NCBI RefSeq assembly: GCF_016765695.1
Contig: NZ_JAETGO010000083.1
Coordinates: forward strand, 1-64,000
Length of the DNA stretch: 64,000 nt
Origin: Sporosalibacterium faouarense
GTDB lineage: Bacteria; Bacillota; Clostridia; Tissierellales; VENL01
Direction: 5' to 3'
Shown here: in pieces, positions 1-8,387 of the stretch
How positions within the stretch are numbered: position 1 is the first letter of the stretch
How the letters are laid out: the number at the start of each line of letters is the position of its first letter
Position numbers and translations under genes: made by a program
Notes under the pieces: model-generated
Told to the model about the DNA's origin: nothing
Databases searched by the model: none
The model's input: only the letters and a program-made list of their open reading frames with translations

Positions 1-462
1 ATCTTCTGATAATTCATATTCTTCTTCATCTATTTCTAATATTTTATCTTCTATGTCTATTCCCGTTATTTTTCCTTCTACCTCTTTTAATTCATCTTCA
101 TCATCGTCTTGTTCATCTTCATCATATTTGTCATCATCTTCATATCCTAATAATTCATTTAGTACTCCCCCAGGTAGTCCTCCCAAAAGACCCTCTTCTT
201 TCATTTCTTCTATTGTATCCTGGGATAGGTTCGCTTTTATAATTATTTCTTTCAATACTCCTGGAGATAAACTATCAATATACTTTTCAATTAATTCTAC
301 AACTTCATCATCGGATAATTTTGAATTTAAAATCATTTTCTTTATCTGTCCAGGCGGCATATTCCCCTTATCTTTATTTGGCTTAGCAAAAGCTGCTGTC
401 GACCCTGCCGATACCATTATTGCTACGATTAACACAATTGATATTATTTTTTTCATATTCAT
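1..462 (-). CDS. Secreted acidic protein, 3'-truncated by the window edge
   Basis: Reading leftwards from an ATG at 462, the frame stays open for 154 codons to the window edge, so the C-terminus is missing. A ribosome site AGGAAGGAG (466-474) precedes the ATG, and a second in-frame ATG lies two codons on. The N-terminus is a signal peptide: a Lys pair, a hydrophobic stretch (IISIVLIVAIMVSAG), then a likely cleavage after AFA near residue 28. Next come a PPGQ segment, a mostly helical region, and a run of Asp/Glu-rich residues near 116-128. The last visible part (KITGIDIEDKILEIDEEEYEL) resembles a small beta-strand repeat. I do not recognise the family; export is inferred from the signal peptide. 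The opposite-strand reading of this region is a low-complexity shadow. Confidence 0.75.
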   Translation of the reverse strand, partial: MNMKKIISIVLIVAIMVSAGSTAAFAKPNKDKGNMPPGQIKKMILNSKLSDDEVVELIEKYIDSLSPGVLKEIIIKANLSQDTIEEMKEEGLLGGLPGGVLNELLGYEDDDKYDEDEQDDDEDELKEVEGKITGIDIEDKILEIDEEEYELSED

Positions 463-664
463 AATCTCCTTCCTATATAATATGGTTTTTTATTTGTTTG
501 CCTATTACTCCGCAAATTGTATTCTATGTACACCGTAAATTAATGAGCAAACAATTCTTTCAATTTCTCTTTTCGTTATATCAATACGAAGTAAGTTTAT
601 TTTTTAGGTACCTATAAGAAATCATTTAAAAATATGATACTTGAGAATTCTTCATTTTTGACAA

Positions 665-702
665 TAAAAAATCCCTTGGATTTCTTTATCCATGGGATCT
701 AA
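665..702 (-). terminator. Rho-independent terminator after the receiver gene
   Basis: Near-perfect inverted repeat (one mismatch) around 671-699, followed on the minus strand by a T-rich tract. It lies 50 bases past the stop of the receiver-domain gene, so that gene appears monocistronic. Confidence 0.75.
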
Positions 703-752
703 TTAATCAATATTAATGTTATTATAGATACTTGATATTTCTTTCAGTCTTT

Positions 753-1130
753 TTAGCATTTCTTATTTGTATATTTCTTTAGTATATTAGTAACTTGTAT
801 TGGTTCATATGGCTTTACTAAATCTTCATCCGCTAATTTTTCTTCTATCACTCCAAACTGTAATGATTTATCTAATGGCGATGTCAATATTACTCTAGTA
901 TCTTCCATCCTTAATTGTTCCTTTACTATTCTACATATCTCTACACCATTGAGAATAGGTAGTACTATTTCCATAAAAATAAAATCTGGCTTTTCATTGT
1001 TTATCATTTCCAAACCTTCAACCCCAGTTGTAGCAGTTTTTATCTGTATAGAGTCATTATACTCCCTGATTATATCTTCTAAATTGCGACATTCACTATC
1101 ATTGTCATTAATGATTAGTACCTTATACAT
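753..1130 (-). CDS. Stand-alone receiver-domain protein with Asp-to-Glu at the phospho-acceptor
   Basis: A 125-residue CheY-like receiver domain with no output domain. The N-terminal acidic cluster (INDND, residues 7-11), the Thr of the switch (ILTS, T83) and the Lys-Pro pair (K106-P107) are in place. The phospho-acceptor position, normally the D of a DxxMP-type loop, reads FIFMEIVLP, giving Glu54. In the receiver family a Glu there usually cannot be phosphorylated and can mimic the active state, so this may be a constitutively 'on' or phosphorylation-independent adaptor; that is inference. The start is supported by AGGGGG five bases upstream. The gene sits alone behind a c-di-GMP riboswitch and a terminator hairpin, so its expression probably responds to c-di-GMP. 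The partner protein is unknown. Confidence 0.85.
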   Translation of the reverse strand: MYKVLIINDNDSECRNLEDIIREYNDSIQIKTATTGVEGLEMINNEKPDFIFMEIVLPILNGVEICRIVKEQLRMEDTRVILTSPLDKSLQFGVIEEKLADEDLVKPYEPIQVTNILKKYTNKKC

Positions 1131-1226
1131 TGCAACCCCCTACTTTCCTGTTTAAAATTATTCCCCATTATGTACTAAGTCTTATAACTACTCCCCATTG
1201 TAGTTATATAGTTTCTGTTTATAAAT

Positions 1227-1257
1227 ATTAAAAAGCACCCCCCAACAGGTGCCTAAT
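1227..1257 (-). terminator. Terminator in the c-di-GMP riboswitch expression platform
   Basis: On the minus strand GCACC / GGTGC arms (1235-1239 and 1248-1252) close a G-rich loop and are followed by TTTTT. The 5' arm includes GGCACCT, which can pair with the AGGTTGCC at the 3' end of the riboswitch, so ligand binding could decide between terminator and antiterminator. The downstream receiver gene starts about 100 bases later. Confidence 0.7.
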
Positions 1258-1309
1258 TTTAAAATAGCAATAATACTAAACAAGTTAGTATAGTTATTAC
1301 ACATTATTA

Positions 1310-1389
1310 TTGGCAACCTGTCAATCATAGAATCAAAGATTCTTTAGACACATGGCTTTGCGTCCTTATCTTTCGATAAGTTTGCCTTT
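1310..1389 (-). promoter_or_regulatory. Class I (GEMM-I) cyclic di-GMP riboswitch aptamer
   Basis: Read on the minus strand, the segment carries the GEMM-I signature in order: GGCAAAC, a stem capped by a GAAA tetraloop, the conserved GGACGCAAAGCC, a second stem with CTAA at its base, then ATGATTGACAGGTTGCC closing P1. It is followed by a terminator hairpin and then the receiver-domain gene at 753-1130. Type I aptamers bind c-di-GMP; whether this one switches on or off cannot be read with certainty. The rest of the 1131-1565 gap shows no other feature. Confidence 0.9.
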
Positions 1390-1565
1390 TCAATTTTTTT
1401 GATGTGATTTTTACGAAGTTGTTTATATATATAATCATATCCTATTAATCCTAATTGCAATAGGACTTTATTCTTATATTACTAAATTAGATATTTATTT
1501 TTAAATTCCTTCTTTTTCAGTAAAAAAAACCATTACTTTCATACGACTTTTTTCTATTTTTTTCT

Positions 1566-2498
1566 CTAATATCTATTTATTCTGTTAATATTTTTAACTT
1601 TATATATTTCAGTACCATTTTTTATATTGTAAAATACTTCTAATTTTTTATATATCAACCCTAAAGTAAACAGAATTAGAGAAAGACCAAAAAGTCCCAC
1701 AGATATAATTAAGCTACTTGGATGACTAATACTACTTATATATTTGATATTGTATAACCCAAATAAAAGCAATGACATAAGTAGAGTGACTCCAGAAAAA
1801 ATAAAAGGAATCTTTTCTAATGTCGTAGTGTACATTATAAGAGCATTAAAAATATCTTCTATAGTTTTGACTCTATTTTTTATTTTACTATTATTTAAGG
1901 AGGTAATTATAGGACTATAATTTAGCTCAGACCAACTAAATCCACAATTTCTAAACATTATATTTCTATTTGTGATTACCCCTTTACTCTTAGTTATAGA
2001 GTACAATGCTCTTCTAGAAATTAGCCTTAAATCATTACTATCTATACTAACTTTCCCTTTTGATACTTTCGCCAATCCTTTTGAACATAATTCTCTCAAA
2101 TAGTTTTGTGAGGATTTTGATTTTGCAAAAACAATATCATTTCCTTCTCCAGTAGACTTATTATACATTTTAAGTAAAATCTCCATTGGATAATCAATAG
2201 AAATTGATTCGATTTCATATATGTAGTCTCCTATTGATATATCTGTACCAGCAAAAAGAGATTTTGCTACACCATGCTTTTCCCACATATTTATAAGAGA
2301 AACATTTCCCTTTATCATATTCTTTGTTTTAAAAATTTCATTGAACGTTCCATCATCACTACTATCATCGACTAAAATAATTTCGTATGAAGTAAAATTT
2401 TGATATAAAAATTCATCTAATTTAAGTAAAAATTTTTTTACCTTTTCTTCATCATTATAAGTATAAGCTATTACCGATACATATGTAGTTTCTTTCAT
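1566..2498 (-). CDS. GT2 family glycosyltransferase with C-terminal membrane anchor
   Basis: 310 residues. The N-terminal half is a GT-A glycosyltransferase domain of the GT2/DPM1 type: a beta-strand start (VSVIAYTYN), then ILVDDSSDDGT with the nucleotide-sugar binding Asp pair D44-D45. Two hydrophobic helices near the C-terminus (about residues 230-252 and 263-287) match the membrane anchor of polyprenyl-phosphate glycosyltransferases such as GtrB/DPM synthases. The expected role is transfer of a sugar to a lipid carrier at the inner face of the membrane. The ATG overlaps the stop of the upstream oxidoreductase gene (TAATG), with AGGTGA as ribosome site. It is the last gene of a four-gene glycan operon. 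Substrate unknown. Confidence 0.85.
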   Translation of the reverse strand: MKETTYVSVIAYTYNDEEKVKKFLLKLDEFLYQNFTSYEIILVDDSSDDGTFNEIFKTKNMIKGNVSLINMWEKHGVAKSLFAGTDISIGDYIYEIESISIDYPMEILLKMYNKSTGEGNDIVFAKSKSSQNYLRELCSKGLAKVSKGKVSIDSNDLRLISRRALYSITKSKGVITNRNIMFRNCGFSWSELNYSPIITSLNNSKIKNRVKTIEDIFNALIMYTTTLEKIPFIFSGVTLLMSLLLFGLYNIKYISSISHPSSLIISVGLFGLSLILFTLGLIYKKLEVFYNIKNGTEIYKVKNINRINRY

Positions 2499-3616
2499 TA
2501 TATCACCTCGTCTAAATCATAAATGGTATTTATCTTACCTGACAGTACTGAAACAAACCTAGGACTTGTTGAATTCTCTACAATCACTGTAGGTCTAGAA
2601 TCATCTAGCTTAGCCATTGATAGTATAGGCTTAATTGAAAATAAAGAGTCTATATAAACTAGTTTAATATTACTATTTAAATATTTTTTACTTAATTGAT
2701 TCATATTTATCCATGCAGTCTTTGGTTTATGTTTACATATATTACAGTTTTCAAGATTAGAAACACTACATTTATCACTATTATTTTGACAATCAAATTT
2801 AGGCAATGAATTAAAGCTAGTTTTATGATGGGTAAATGTAACCGAGGTTAACGAATGTACTCCCCTTAATCCAAAGGGCATAACCGAAAAAAATGGTCCA
2901 TCCATTAAAGTTAATCCTATATCCTTAATCCTCTCACTTGTATCACATAGGATTATCTCAGATATTTCGTATTTTATATTAAACTTTTCATATCCAAATT
3001 TCTCTATAACTTGATTTACACTTGCATAGGTTGCATTTATTACATTATGGGATATAAAGTTATAATCTAAATTAGTATGAATATAATAATTGTTCCCTTT
3101 TAAAGAAACACCCGATATTCTTGTATTATAGAAAATATTAAAGGTTGAAGATCCTTTTAAATATTCTAATAAATACTCCTTGATTTTAATTGAGTCAAAG
3201 GAGTACTCCTCTGTTATAAAGGCTTTTTCTACCATTCTACTATCAAAGTATTCATCAACCTTTGTTTCAGCACAGGGAATATTACTGTTCTTACAAAACA
3301 TTTTAAATTGCTCTCCAGAGGTTAAAGAATAATCTTTGGCAATACCATAGACTTTTTTAAATTTGTTATTAATCGCAAAGCTAAAATCCTTATTAAATCT
3401 ATGAAAATAGCTAGCAGATTTCATTGCTGTAGTAAAGCTTCTTGGATAATGATACCCCCTATGAACCCTTGCTTGATTAATATAAGAGGCTCTTGAAAAA
3501 GAAGTACTATCATATTCAAGTATCGCTACCTTCAGACCCTTTTCTACTAATTTCTTTGCAGCATATAATCCAAATATCCCTGATCCTAAAATTATATAAT
3601 CATATTTTCTATTCAT
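2498..3616 (-). CDS. FAD-dependent oxidoreductase (DAO-type fold)
   Basis: About 372 residues from the chosen ATG at 3616. The N-terminus YDYIILGSGIFGLYAAKKL is a Rossmann GxGxxG FAD-binding motif, followed by the acidic end of beta-2 (AILEYD). A longer frame exists from a TTG at 3673, but the ATG at 3616 has a good ribosome site (AGAAGGTGA) and puts the Rossmann strand at the usual distance from the N-terminus. A CxxC-like cluster (NLENCNICKHK) lies near residues 275-285. The gene sits between an NAD-type epimerase and a GT2 transferase, so a sugar or sugar-lipid oxidation step is plausible. Close relatives are often annotated only as FAD-dependent oxidoreductase; the substrate is not known. 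Confidence 0.8.
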   Translation of the reverse strand: MNRKYDYIILGSGIFGLYAAKKLVEKGLKVAILEYDSTSFSRASYINQARVHRGYHYPRSFTTAMKSASYFHRFNKDFSFAINNKFKKVYGIAKDYSLTSGEQFKMFCKNSNIPCAETKVDEYFDSRMVEKAFITEEYSFDSIKIKEYLLEYLKGSSTFNIFYNTRISGVSLKGNNYYIHTNLDYNFISHNVINATYASVNQVIEKFGYEKFNIKYEISEIILCDTSERIKDIGLTLMDGPFFSVMPFGLRGVHSLTSVTFTHHKTSFNSLPKFDCQNNSDKCSVSNLENCNICKHKPKTAWINMNQLSKKYLNSNIKLVYIDSLFSIKPILSMAKLDDSRPTVIVENSTSPRFVSVLSGKINTIYDLDEVI

Positions 3617-3721
3617 TATAATCACCTTCTTTTTGTTTCCTTGAGAAACTTTAATTACTTGAACCTTTATCAATTTCTTCTAAAATTTTTTTGAAATGGT
3701 ATCATTATCCATACGACTCTT

Positions 3722-4495
3722 TTACTCTAAATTTCTCCTAGTATACTTCTTTATGAACTTTCTCATTTCTTCAAATACTTGATTTTTACTATACATGTAA
3801 TTTGACCCTTCATTAAATAAATTTGAATGTATGCTCCTTATATCATAGTTTAGTGGTAATCTTTCGGTAACATTTTCAAAATCTACTTCAAAGCATTCTT
3901 TCGCCAATTCTTTCGCACTTACTGGTTCAGAGTTGAAATTTATTATTGGAATATTTTTTTCAATAACTACTCTTATATCCTTCCAGAGATTCTTGAGATG
4001 ATAATATTGAAATACACTATCCCTATGGGTCCATTCCAGACAATGATTATTTAATAGATCAAATACAAAGTTTTTCTTTAATCCTTCACCATATATAGCT
4101 GGTAGTCTAATAATACTAACATTTTCAAAACTATTTTGAATAAATCTTTCTACCTTAACTCTGTTTTTTCCATAGGGGTGAAGTCCATCAATCCTTATAT
4201 TAGTATTTTCATCAGCATTATTTGGTTCAACATATACATCTACTGTTGAAATTAGAATCATTTTTTTACAAGAAACCTTTGAAAGGTTATTTAACAGGTT
4301 ATTAATCTTTTGTAGGTCTTCATTGGGATATTTATTTGCTATCCATTTTATTCCCGATACACCTGCACATACTAATATATTAAAATCCTCTCCCTGTATT
4401 TCATCTATATTTGAAGAATTATATCTTATATCAAATCTAAATTGCTTATCTAGATTGCCTCCAACAAATCCCGTATATCCGATTAATCCATTCAT
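3722..4495 (-). CDS. NAD-dependent epimerase/dehydratase family protein
   Basis: 257 residues with the extended short-chain dehydrogenase layout. GYTGFVG at residues 6-12 is the nucleotide-binding GxxGxxG. ISTVDVY contains the Ser/Thr of the active site and HPYGKNR the YxxxK catalytic pair; VSIIRLPAIYG is the typical substrate-side strand. This class changes the configuration or oxidation state of nucleotide sugars. The start ATG overlaps the stop of the upstream glycosyltransferase by four bases (ATGA), indicating translational coupling. At 257 residues it is shorter than typical GalE-type epimerases (about 310-340), so the C-terminal substrate domain is reduced. Confidence 0.85.
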   Translation of the reverse strand: MNGLIGYTGFVGGNLDKQFRFDIRYNSSNIDEIQGEDFNILVCAGVSGIKWIANKYPNEDLQKINNLLNNLSKVSCKKMILISTVDVYVEPNNADENTNIRIDGLHPYGKNRVKVERFIQNSFENVSIIRLPAIYGEGLKKNFVFDLLNNHCLEWTHRDSVFQYYHLKNLWKDIRVVIEKNIPIINFNSEPVSAKELAKECFEVDFENVTERLPLNYDIRSIHSNLFNEGSNYMYSKNQVFEEMRKFIKKYTRRNLE

Positions 4496-5553
4496 AATCT
4501 AACCTCCTGTTGCTTAAATTCAAACTTTCCTAAATACCTTTGAAAGTCTAATATTTCATCAAGTAGCTTTCTAATTTTTTTAAATTGCATTAGCTGAGGA
4601 TAGTCAATGGTTACTAAATTAATAAAATTAACGTACCAAAATTGAAAATCTATATGCTTACCTAGATTATAAATTTTCTTTTTATATTTAAAACTCCAAG
4701 GCTTAAAACCTGCATAATGCAATCCATATAATATTGAAATATCAGGATATCCACCAAAACCATTAAATATCAAATCAACATTAGTTATATCTCCAGCCCA
4801 CCTAGTGGATATATACTGCATTTCTGGCCAATTAAATACATCACCAATGAAATCTTGAACTTCTGGTTTTTGTATGTCCTCCATGATACTATTGAATTCT
4901 TTTACAGAAGGAGTAAGTACTAATAGTGAGCTATTAACTCCCATATTTGAAGGATCTTCCTTTACTCTGTTGCAAATATCAGCAGGTATTTTACTCCCAT
5001 GTGGACATATATCATCATATACCTCATGCCATTTCCATTTTTTATTCTCCATAACGTTATCAGGCAAAATATAATTTCCTTGGTCATCATATTCTAGACA
5101 ATACTCCCTTTTTTCATTTACAGTTCCTGCTGGTGTATCTAAAGTAAAAAGATGGTCATAATTCCTCATTGGAAACACATCTGAATCTAACATAACTATT
5201 TTTTCATAATTAAATCCTAAATCTCCGTCTTTTCCCAGTCTTAGTGAGTGAAATCTAGTAAATAAAAATGGTCTATCTTGCCTTTTCTGTCTACGTTTAT
5301 GATGGACAAATATCTCATTGACTTCAATAACATAGTCATATACCATCTCTAATGCTTCTTTAGTTTCATCAGATATTTTCTCTGTTACCATGCATATAAT
5401 ATCAGCATCAAGATTTTGCTTCCTCAACCCATAAGCCAGCATTAATCCCCCTGGTAAAAAGCTATCATTCATCATAATAAAGGTTACAAAAGCGTATTTT
5501 CTAGTTCCATCTTCCCTACGCATATTTTTAGGTTTCTTAAATAAATCTGTCAT
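4492..5553 (-). CDS. GT8-like (glycogenin-type) glycosyltransferase
   Basis: About 353 residues. The N-terminal part (KYAFVTFIMMNDSFLPGGLMLAYGLRKQ) and the later KIVMLDSDVFPMRN, with a DxD metal/nucleotide-sugar site, are characteristic of GT-A family 8 enzymes. HYAGFKPW near the C-terminus is the conserved HxxGxxKPW-like motif, which strengthens the call. The first ATG in the frame (5574) has no ribosome site; GGGAG sits at the right distance for the ATG at 5553, so I start there. It is the first gene of the operon glycosyltransferase-epimerase-oxidoreductase-GT2 and lies about 35 bases after a strong terminator hairpin in its own leader, suggesting attenuation control. Acceptor unknown. Confidence 0.85.
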   Translation of the reverse strand: MTDLFKKPKNMRREDGTRKYAFVTFIMMNDSFLPGGLMLAYGLRKQNLDADIICMVTEKISDETKEALEMVYDYVIEVNEIFVHHKRRQKRQDRPFLFTRFHSLRLGKDGDLGFNYEKIVMLDSDVFPMRNYDHLFTLDTPAGTVNEKREYCLEYDDQGNYILPDNVMENKKWKWHEVYDDICPHGSKIPADICNRVKEDPSNMGVNSSLLVLTPSVKEFNSIMEDIQKPEVQDFIGDVFNWPEMQYISTRWAGDITNVDLIFNGFGGYPDISILYGLHYAGFKPWSFKYKKKIYNLGKHIDFQFWYVNFINLVTIDYPQLMQFKKIRKLLDEILDFQRYLGKFEFKQQEVRL

Positions 5554-5583
5554 TATCATCCACTCCCATTCCATTTTTGCGCA

Positions 5584-5626
5584 AAAAATAAAAGGCTGTA
5601 AATTAATAACATTAATTTACAGCCTA
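5584..5626 (-). terminator. Strong terminator hairpin in the leader of the glycan operon (possible attenuator)
   Basis: A perfect 14-bp stem (5594-5607 with 5611-5624, three-base loop), followed on the minus strand by TTTTATTTTTT. It stands immediately upstream of the first gene of the glycan operon and no gene ends nearby on this strand, so it would stop transcripts entering the operon unless read through. This is the arrangement of an attenuator. I do not recognise the upstream leader as a known riboswitch class. Confidence 0.7.
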
Positions 5627-6161
5627 AACATTCAATTGTACCTTTTAAATTAGATATTACTTTTATTAATCCTATAAAAAATAATATATCATAAATTCAA
5701 ATAATAGATTTTAATTTATATAAAACCATAAACAACCTATATCTTGCTTTAAAAACAAGATAAGAAAGCCTAATCAAAAAATCACTTTGCAGATTTATCG
5801 ATAGAATATATTATGGTATTTTTTATGGAGTTTAACTAAAAAAGTTAATAGTTTTATATATCATATCTATATTTTTATTATTATATAAAATAATGCTCTA
5901 AAAGGTAAAATCAAAGTCTGTAAATATGTCATTCTTATCATTTAATAAAAAATCCCATAGCAAATTATCCTAATTAGATAGGATAAATAAAAAATATATC
6001 TTTTCATGCTATTTTGATCGATTTTTTTAATTAGATAAGAAATAACATAATCATTTTCTCTGACCTCTCCTTTCTTAAAGCAATTAAATTATACTAAAAA
6101 AATGTATTATTGTCAATTTGTAGAATTGTTTTATATGTGATTGCTTTGCAAATGTTCTTAA

Positions 6162-6209
6162 GAGTTATATTCATTAGGAGTTATATTCATTAGGAGTTAT
6201 ATTAATTAG
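6162..6209. repeat. Tandem repeat, 3 x 16 bases
   Basis: Three head-to-tail copies of a 16-base unit (GAGTTATATTCATTAG); the third has one substitution. No spacers and only three units, so not a CRISPR. Possibly a slippage product or a set of regulator half-sites. Confidence 0.85.
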
Positions 6210-6266
6210 TACTTCTTTTATATAGTATACAAGTTTTCTTATTATATTTTATCTTGATAAATTAAA

Positions 6267-6300
6267 TAGTCCCATTATGAGTTAACTCATAATGGGACTA
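6267..6300. terminator. 34-base perfect palindrome, possible bidirectional terminator
   Basis: Two 17-base arms around a central GTTAAC with no mismatch. Neither side has a long T-tract, so termination efficiency is uncertain. It lies downstream of the membrane-protein gene at 6449-6997 and could end that transcript. Confidence 0.45.
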
Positions 6301-6448
6301 TCTAGTTTAATTATTTGCCTGAACAATAGCTTGTTATTTTTTCTGATTTTTTTCTATTGCATTTTGTAATTGAAGCTTCAAGTTATTATACTGATATAGT
6401 TTTAATTGTTAAAAACCTATTAATAATATTGTTATTTATAATAATACT

Positions 6449-6997
6449 CTAGTTTTCTACTTCTTCAATATAATGATTTCCGTTTACGCGAAAATAACCT
6501 ATGAAATTTTTGTACTCATCATAAAACATACTTTTTTCTTCACTATTTAGAAGTTCTGGATTTTTCACTAAAATTGATGCAGTGACACCTAATCTACTTC
6601 CAGGTTTGATTAATACATTTTCTTGATTATACTTTAAACTTTGATCAATATCGAAAAAAGCATCTGCAAATTCTGGTTTGAAAAATAAATAGAAATAGAA
6701 AGAAATAGGTTCATCAGTTGTGTTTTTGAATTTTATTTTATATGTAACTTTAGAATACTTATTGTCTTGTGTCCCATCCTCTTTATCGCTTCCATATTTT
6801 AGATTAATTTCAGGTTCTTCAAAAACTATATCAACATAATTATTCAATCCTGAGTAATCTGGATTATCTTTGTTGCTATTGATATACTCAAAAGTAAAAG
6901 GAGTTAAATTTTTTGTTTCATCGACATTCTCTTTAATATCTATTTTTTTGAAATAAATAATAGCTATAATTATTACTATGGCTAAAGTAAAAATCAT
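6449..6997 (-). CDS. Membrane-anchored protein of unknown function
   Basis: 182 residues from the ATG at 6997: one N-terminal membrane helix (IFTLAIVIIIAIIYF), then a hydrophilic, beta-rich outer domain. The YKIKFKNTTDEPISFYFYLFFKPEF region resembles the immunoglobulin-like fold of DUF4352-type telokinin domains, but this is only a shape resemblance. The ribosome site is odd: a good GAGGTGA (7023-7030) is placed for a TTG at 7018, yet that frame meets a TAA at 7004-7006, four codons on and three codons before the annotated ATG. Either the ATG at 6997 is used from a distance, or a nonsense change has removed the first seven residues. Downstream neighbour of an IS-disrupted gene, probably once its operon partner. 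Confidence 0.65.
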   Translation of the reverse strand: MIFTLAIVIIIAIIYFKKIDIKENVDETKNLTPFTFEYINSNKDNPDYSGLNNYVDIVFEEPEINLKYGSDKEDGTQDNKYSKVTYKIKFKNTTDEPISFYFYLFFKPEFADAFFDIDQSLKYNQENVLIKPGSRLGVTASILVKNPELLNSEEKSMFYDEYKNFIGYFRVNGNHYIEEVEN

Positions 6998-7037
6998 AAT
7001 TCTTTATTTATTTTTCAAATAATCACCTCATATAACT

Positions 7038-7235
7038 CTAGTAAGTTTCAACAAATCTTGCGTTGTTTTGCCATTTATAATTTGCTATAAAACTAAGATA
7101 GTCATAATCCATATAATGATTTGCATACTCACCATCAGCATGATTTTCAGCATCAAAAACTACAACATAATCAAGATTACCATCATCATTAACAAAGTTT
7201 GTTGATGTCCATCTATAATAATATGGATCGGTTAC
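7038..7235 (-). pseudogene. C-terminal part of a gene split by the IS element
   Basis: Minus-strand frame VTDPYYYRWTSTNF...NARFVETY ending in TAG at 7038-7040, about 65 residues, with no start codon of its own. It joins in frame to the fragment beyond the IS (8388-8483) once the element and one copy of the 5-bp target duplication are removed, giving ...VVVKHRV-TDPYYYRW.... The restored product is an aromatic- and Asp-rich, beta-looking protein I do not recognise. It stands just upstream of the membrane protein at 6449-6997. Confidence 0.7.
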
Positions 7236-7303
7236 AATTAACTATACAACTAAATTAAGGTCATGTAAACTAAAAATAATATATTAAAAGGAGAATCGTT
7301 TAT

Positions 7304-7588
7304 ATGACTAAACGAGAAAGAAGAATCTATACTGATGAATTCAAAGCACAAATGGTCAAATTATATGAAAATGGTAAATCTAAAAAAGATATAATTCGTG
7401 AATATGACTTAACTCCAACTGCCTTTAATACATGGATTAAAAGAAGCTAGAATACTGGTTCTTTTAAAGAAAAAGACAATCGCTCACCTGAAGAAAACAA
7501 GTTGATTAAACTTAGAAAAGAGGACCAACAATTAAAAATGGAAAATGATATTTTAAAGCAAGCGTCACTGATATTAGGACGAAAGTAA
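7304..7588 (+). pseudogene. IS3-family OrfA (transposase HTH protein), nonsense-mutated
   Basis: Starts at an ATG after AAAAGGAG. The first 48 codons (RRIYTDEFKAQMVKLYENGKS...TAFNTWIKRS) are the helix-turn-helix domain of IS3/IS150 OrfA. An in-frame TAG at 7448-7450 interrupts it where relatives usually have a Gln codon. Beyond the stop the frame continues through the leucine-zipper segment ([20 protein letters not shown]) to LGRK and a TAA at 7586-7588, the normal end. The 95-codon length equals the usual OrfA length. Confidence 0.85.
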
Positions 7589-8380
7589 ATGTGATTAGAA
7601 ATAATGCTCACAAATACAGTGTATCAGCAATGTGTAATGTAATACAACTCCTTATAGCACCTATTATTATGAGTCTAAAACCAAAGAAACAACTGATAAA
7701 ATCACACCTATGTAATTGAAATATTTAAGTCAAGTAGAAACAACTATGGAACTAGAAAAATTAAAGTAGAACTTGAGAAACTAGGGTTAGTTGTATCCAG
7801 ACAAAAGATTAGTAGAATTGTGAAAATCAATGGATTATTATATAATTACACAGTTGCCCAATACAAACCTCATATTAATAAATGCAATGAATCAAAGATT
7901 TCCAATGAATTAAATAGAGAATTTAATAGGGAAATCATTGGTCATAGTATAGGTCCAAACAAAGATGCAAGCCTTGTATACCGAGCTTTCTCTAGCATTA
8001 GAACAAATCTTAAATCTATTACAATGTTTCATACTGATAGAGGTAATGAATTTAAAAACAAAGTGAGTGATGAGGTTTTAGATACCTTTAAAATCAAAAG
8101 ATCATTAAGCATGAAAGGATGCCCCTATGATAATGCTGTAGCTGTAGCTACATTTAAAATATTTAAGACTGAATTTACCCAAAATTATCACTTTAATAAT
8201 CTGGATGAACTAGATTTCATGCTATCAGATTATATTAATTGGTTTAATAACATTAGGATTCATTCAACACTGGGGTATTTAAGCCCTAGAGAATATAAAC
8301 TACGTAACCTTAAAAAACTGTCTAATTCAGTGTTGGAAATCCAGGTGCAAGTTACTTTACTCAAGCTTAAACCTTTGTAG
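7589..8380 (+). pseudogene. IS3-family OrfB (rve integrase) remnant
   Basis: The 5' third has lost its frame. The open portion from 7820 contains the second catalytic Asp (FHTDRGNEF) and the catalytic Glu region (FKTEF) of the DDE integrase core, with the typical C-terminal NNIRIHSTLGYLSPREY. The stretch that should carry the first catalytic Asp (usually a SDLTY-type motif) is missing: the frame jumps from LNREFN to REIIGHS, as if a deletion occurred between two short repeats. No active transposase can be made. Confidence 0.85.
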
Positions 8381-8387
8381 AAGTTAC

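Larger units (their letters stand above)
5640..6448. other. Long AT-rich intergenic region with short repeats and a palindrome
   Basis: About 800 bases without a convincing gene. It holds a hairpin-forming segment (5750-5766), a three-copy tandem repeat (6162-6209), a 34-base perfect palindrome (6267-6300), and, on the minus strand near 6312-6400, a coding-like stretch rich in Gln/Asn/Lys (QYNNLKLQLQNAIEKNQKK) broken by stops, which looks like the remnant of a coiled-coil protein end. Confidence 0.5.
7236..8382 (+). mobile_element. Decayed IS3-family (IS150-like) insertion sequence
   Basis: Contains an OrfA-type HTH protein and an OrfB-type rve integrase, in the order and orientation of IS3 elements. 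The flanks carry a 5-bp direct duplication GTTAC (7231-7235 and 8383-8387); removing the element and one copy restores a reading frame on the minus strand. Terminal inverted repeats are poor. The element is dead: OrfA has an internal TAG, OrfB has frame breaks and lacks the first catalytic Asp region. Confidence 0.85.

Noticed and set aside
53-538. 161-codon plus-strand frame rich in Ser
   Set aside because: It is the mirror of the secreted acidic protein at 1-462 on the minus strand, which has a signal peptide and a strong ribosome site; the plus frame has neither and is low complexity.
6162-6209. Three tandem repeats considered as CRISPR
   Set aside because: Units are 16 bases, directly adjacent with no spacers, and no cas gene is present in the window.
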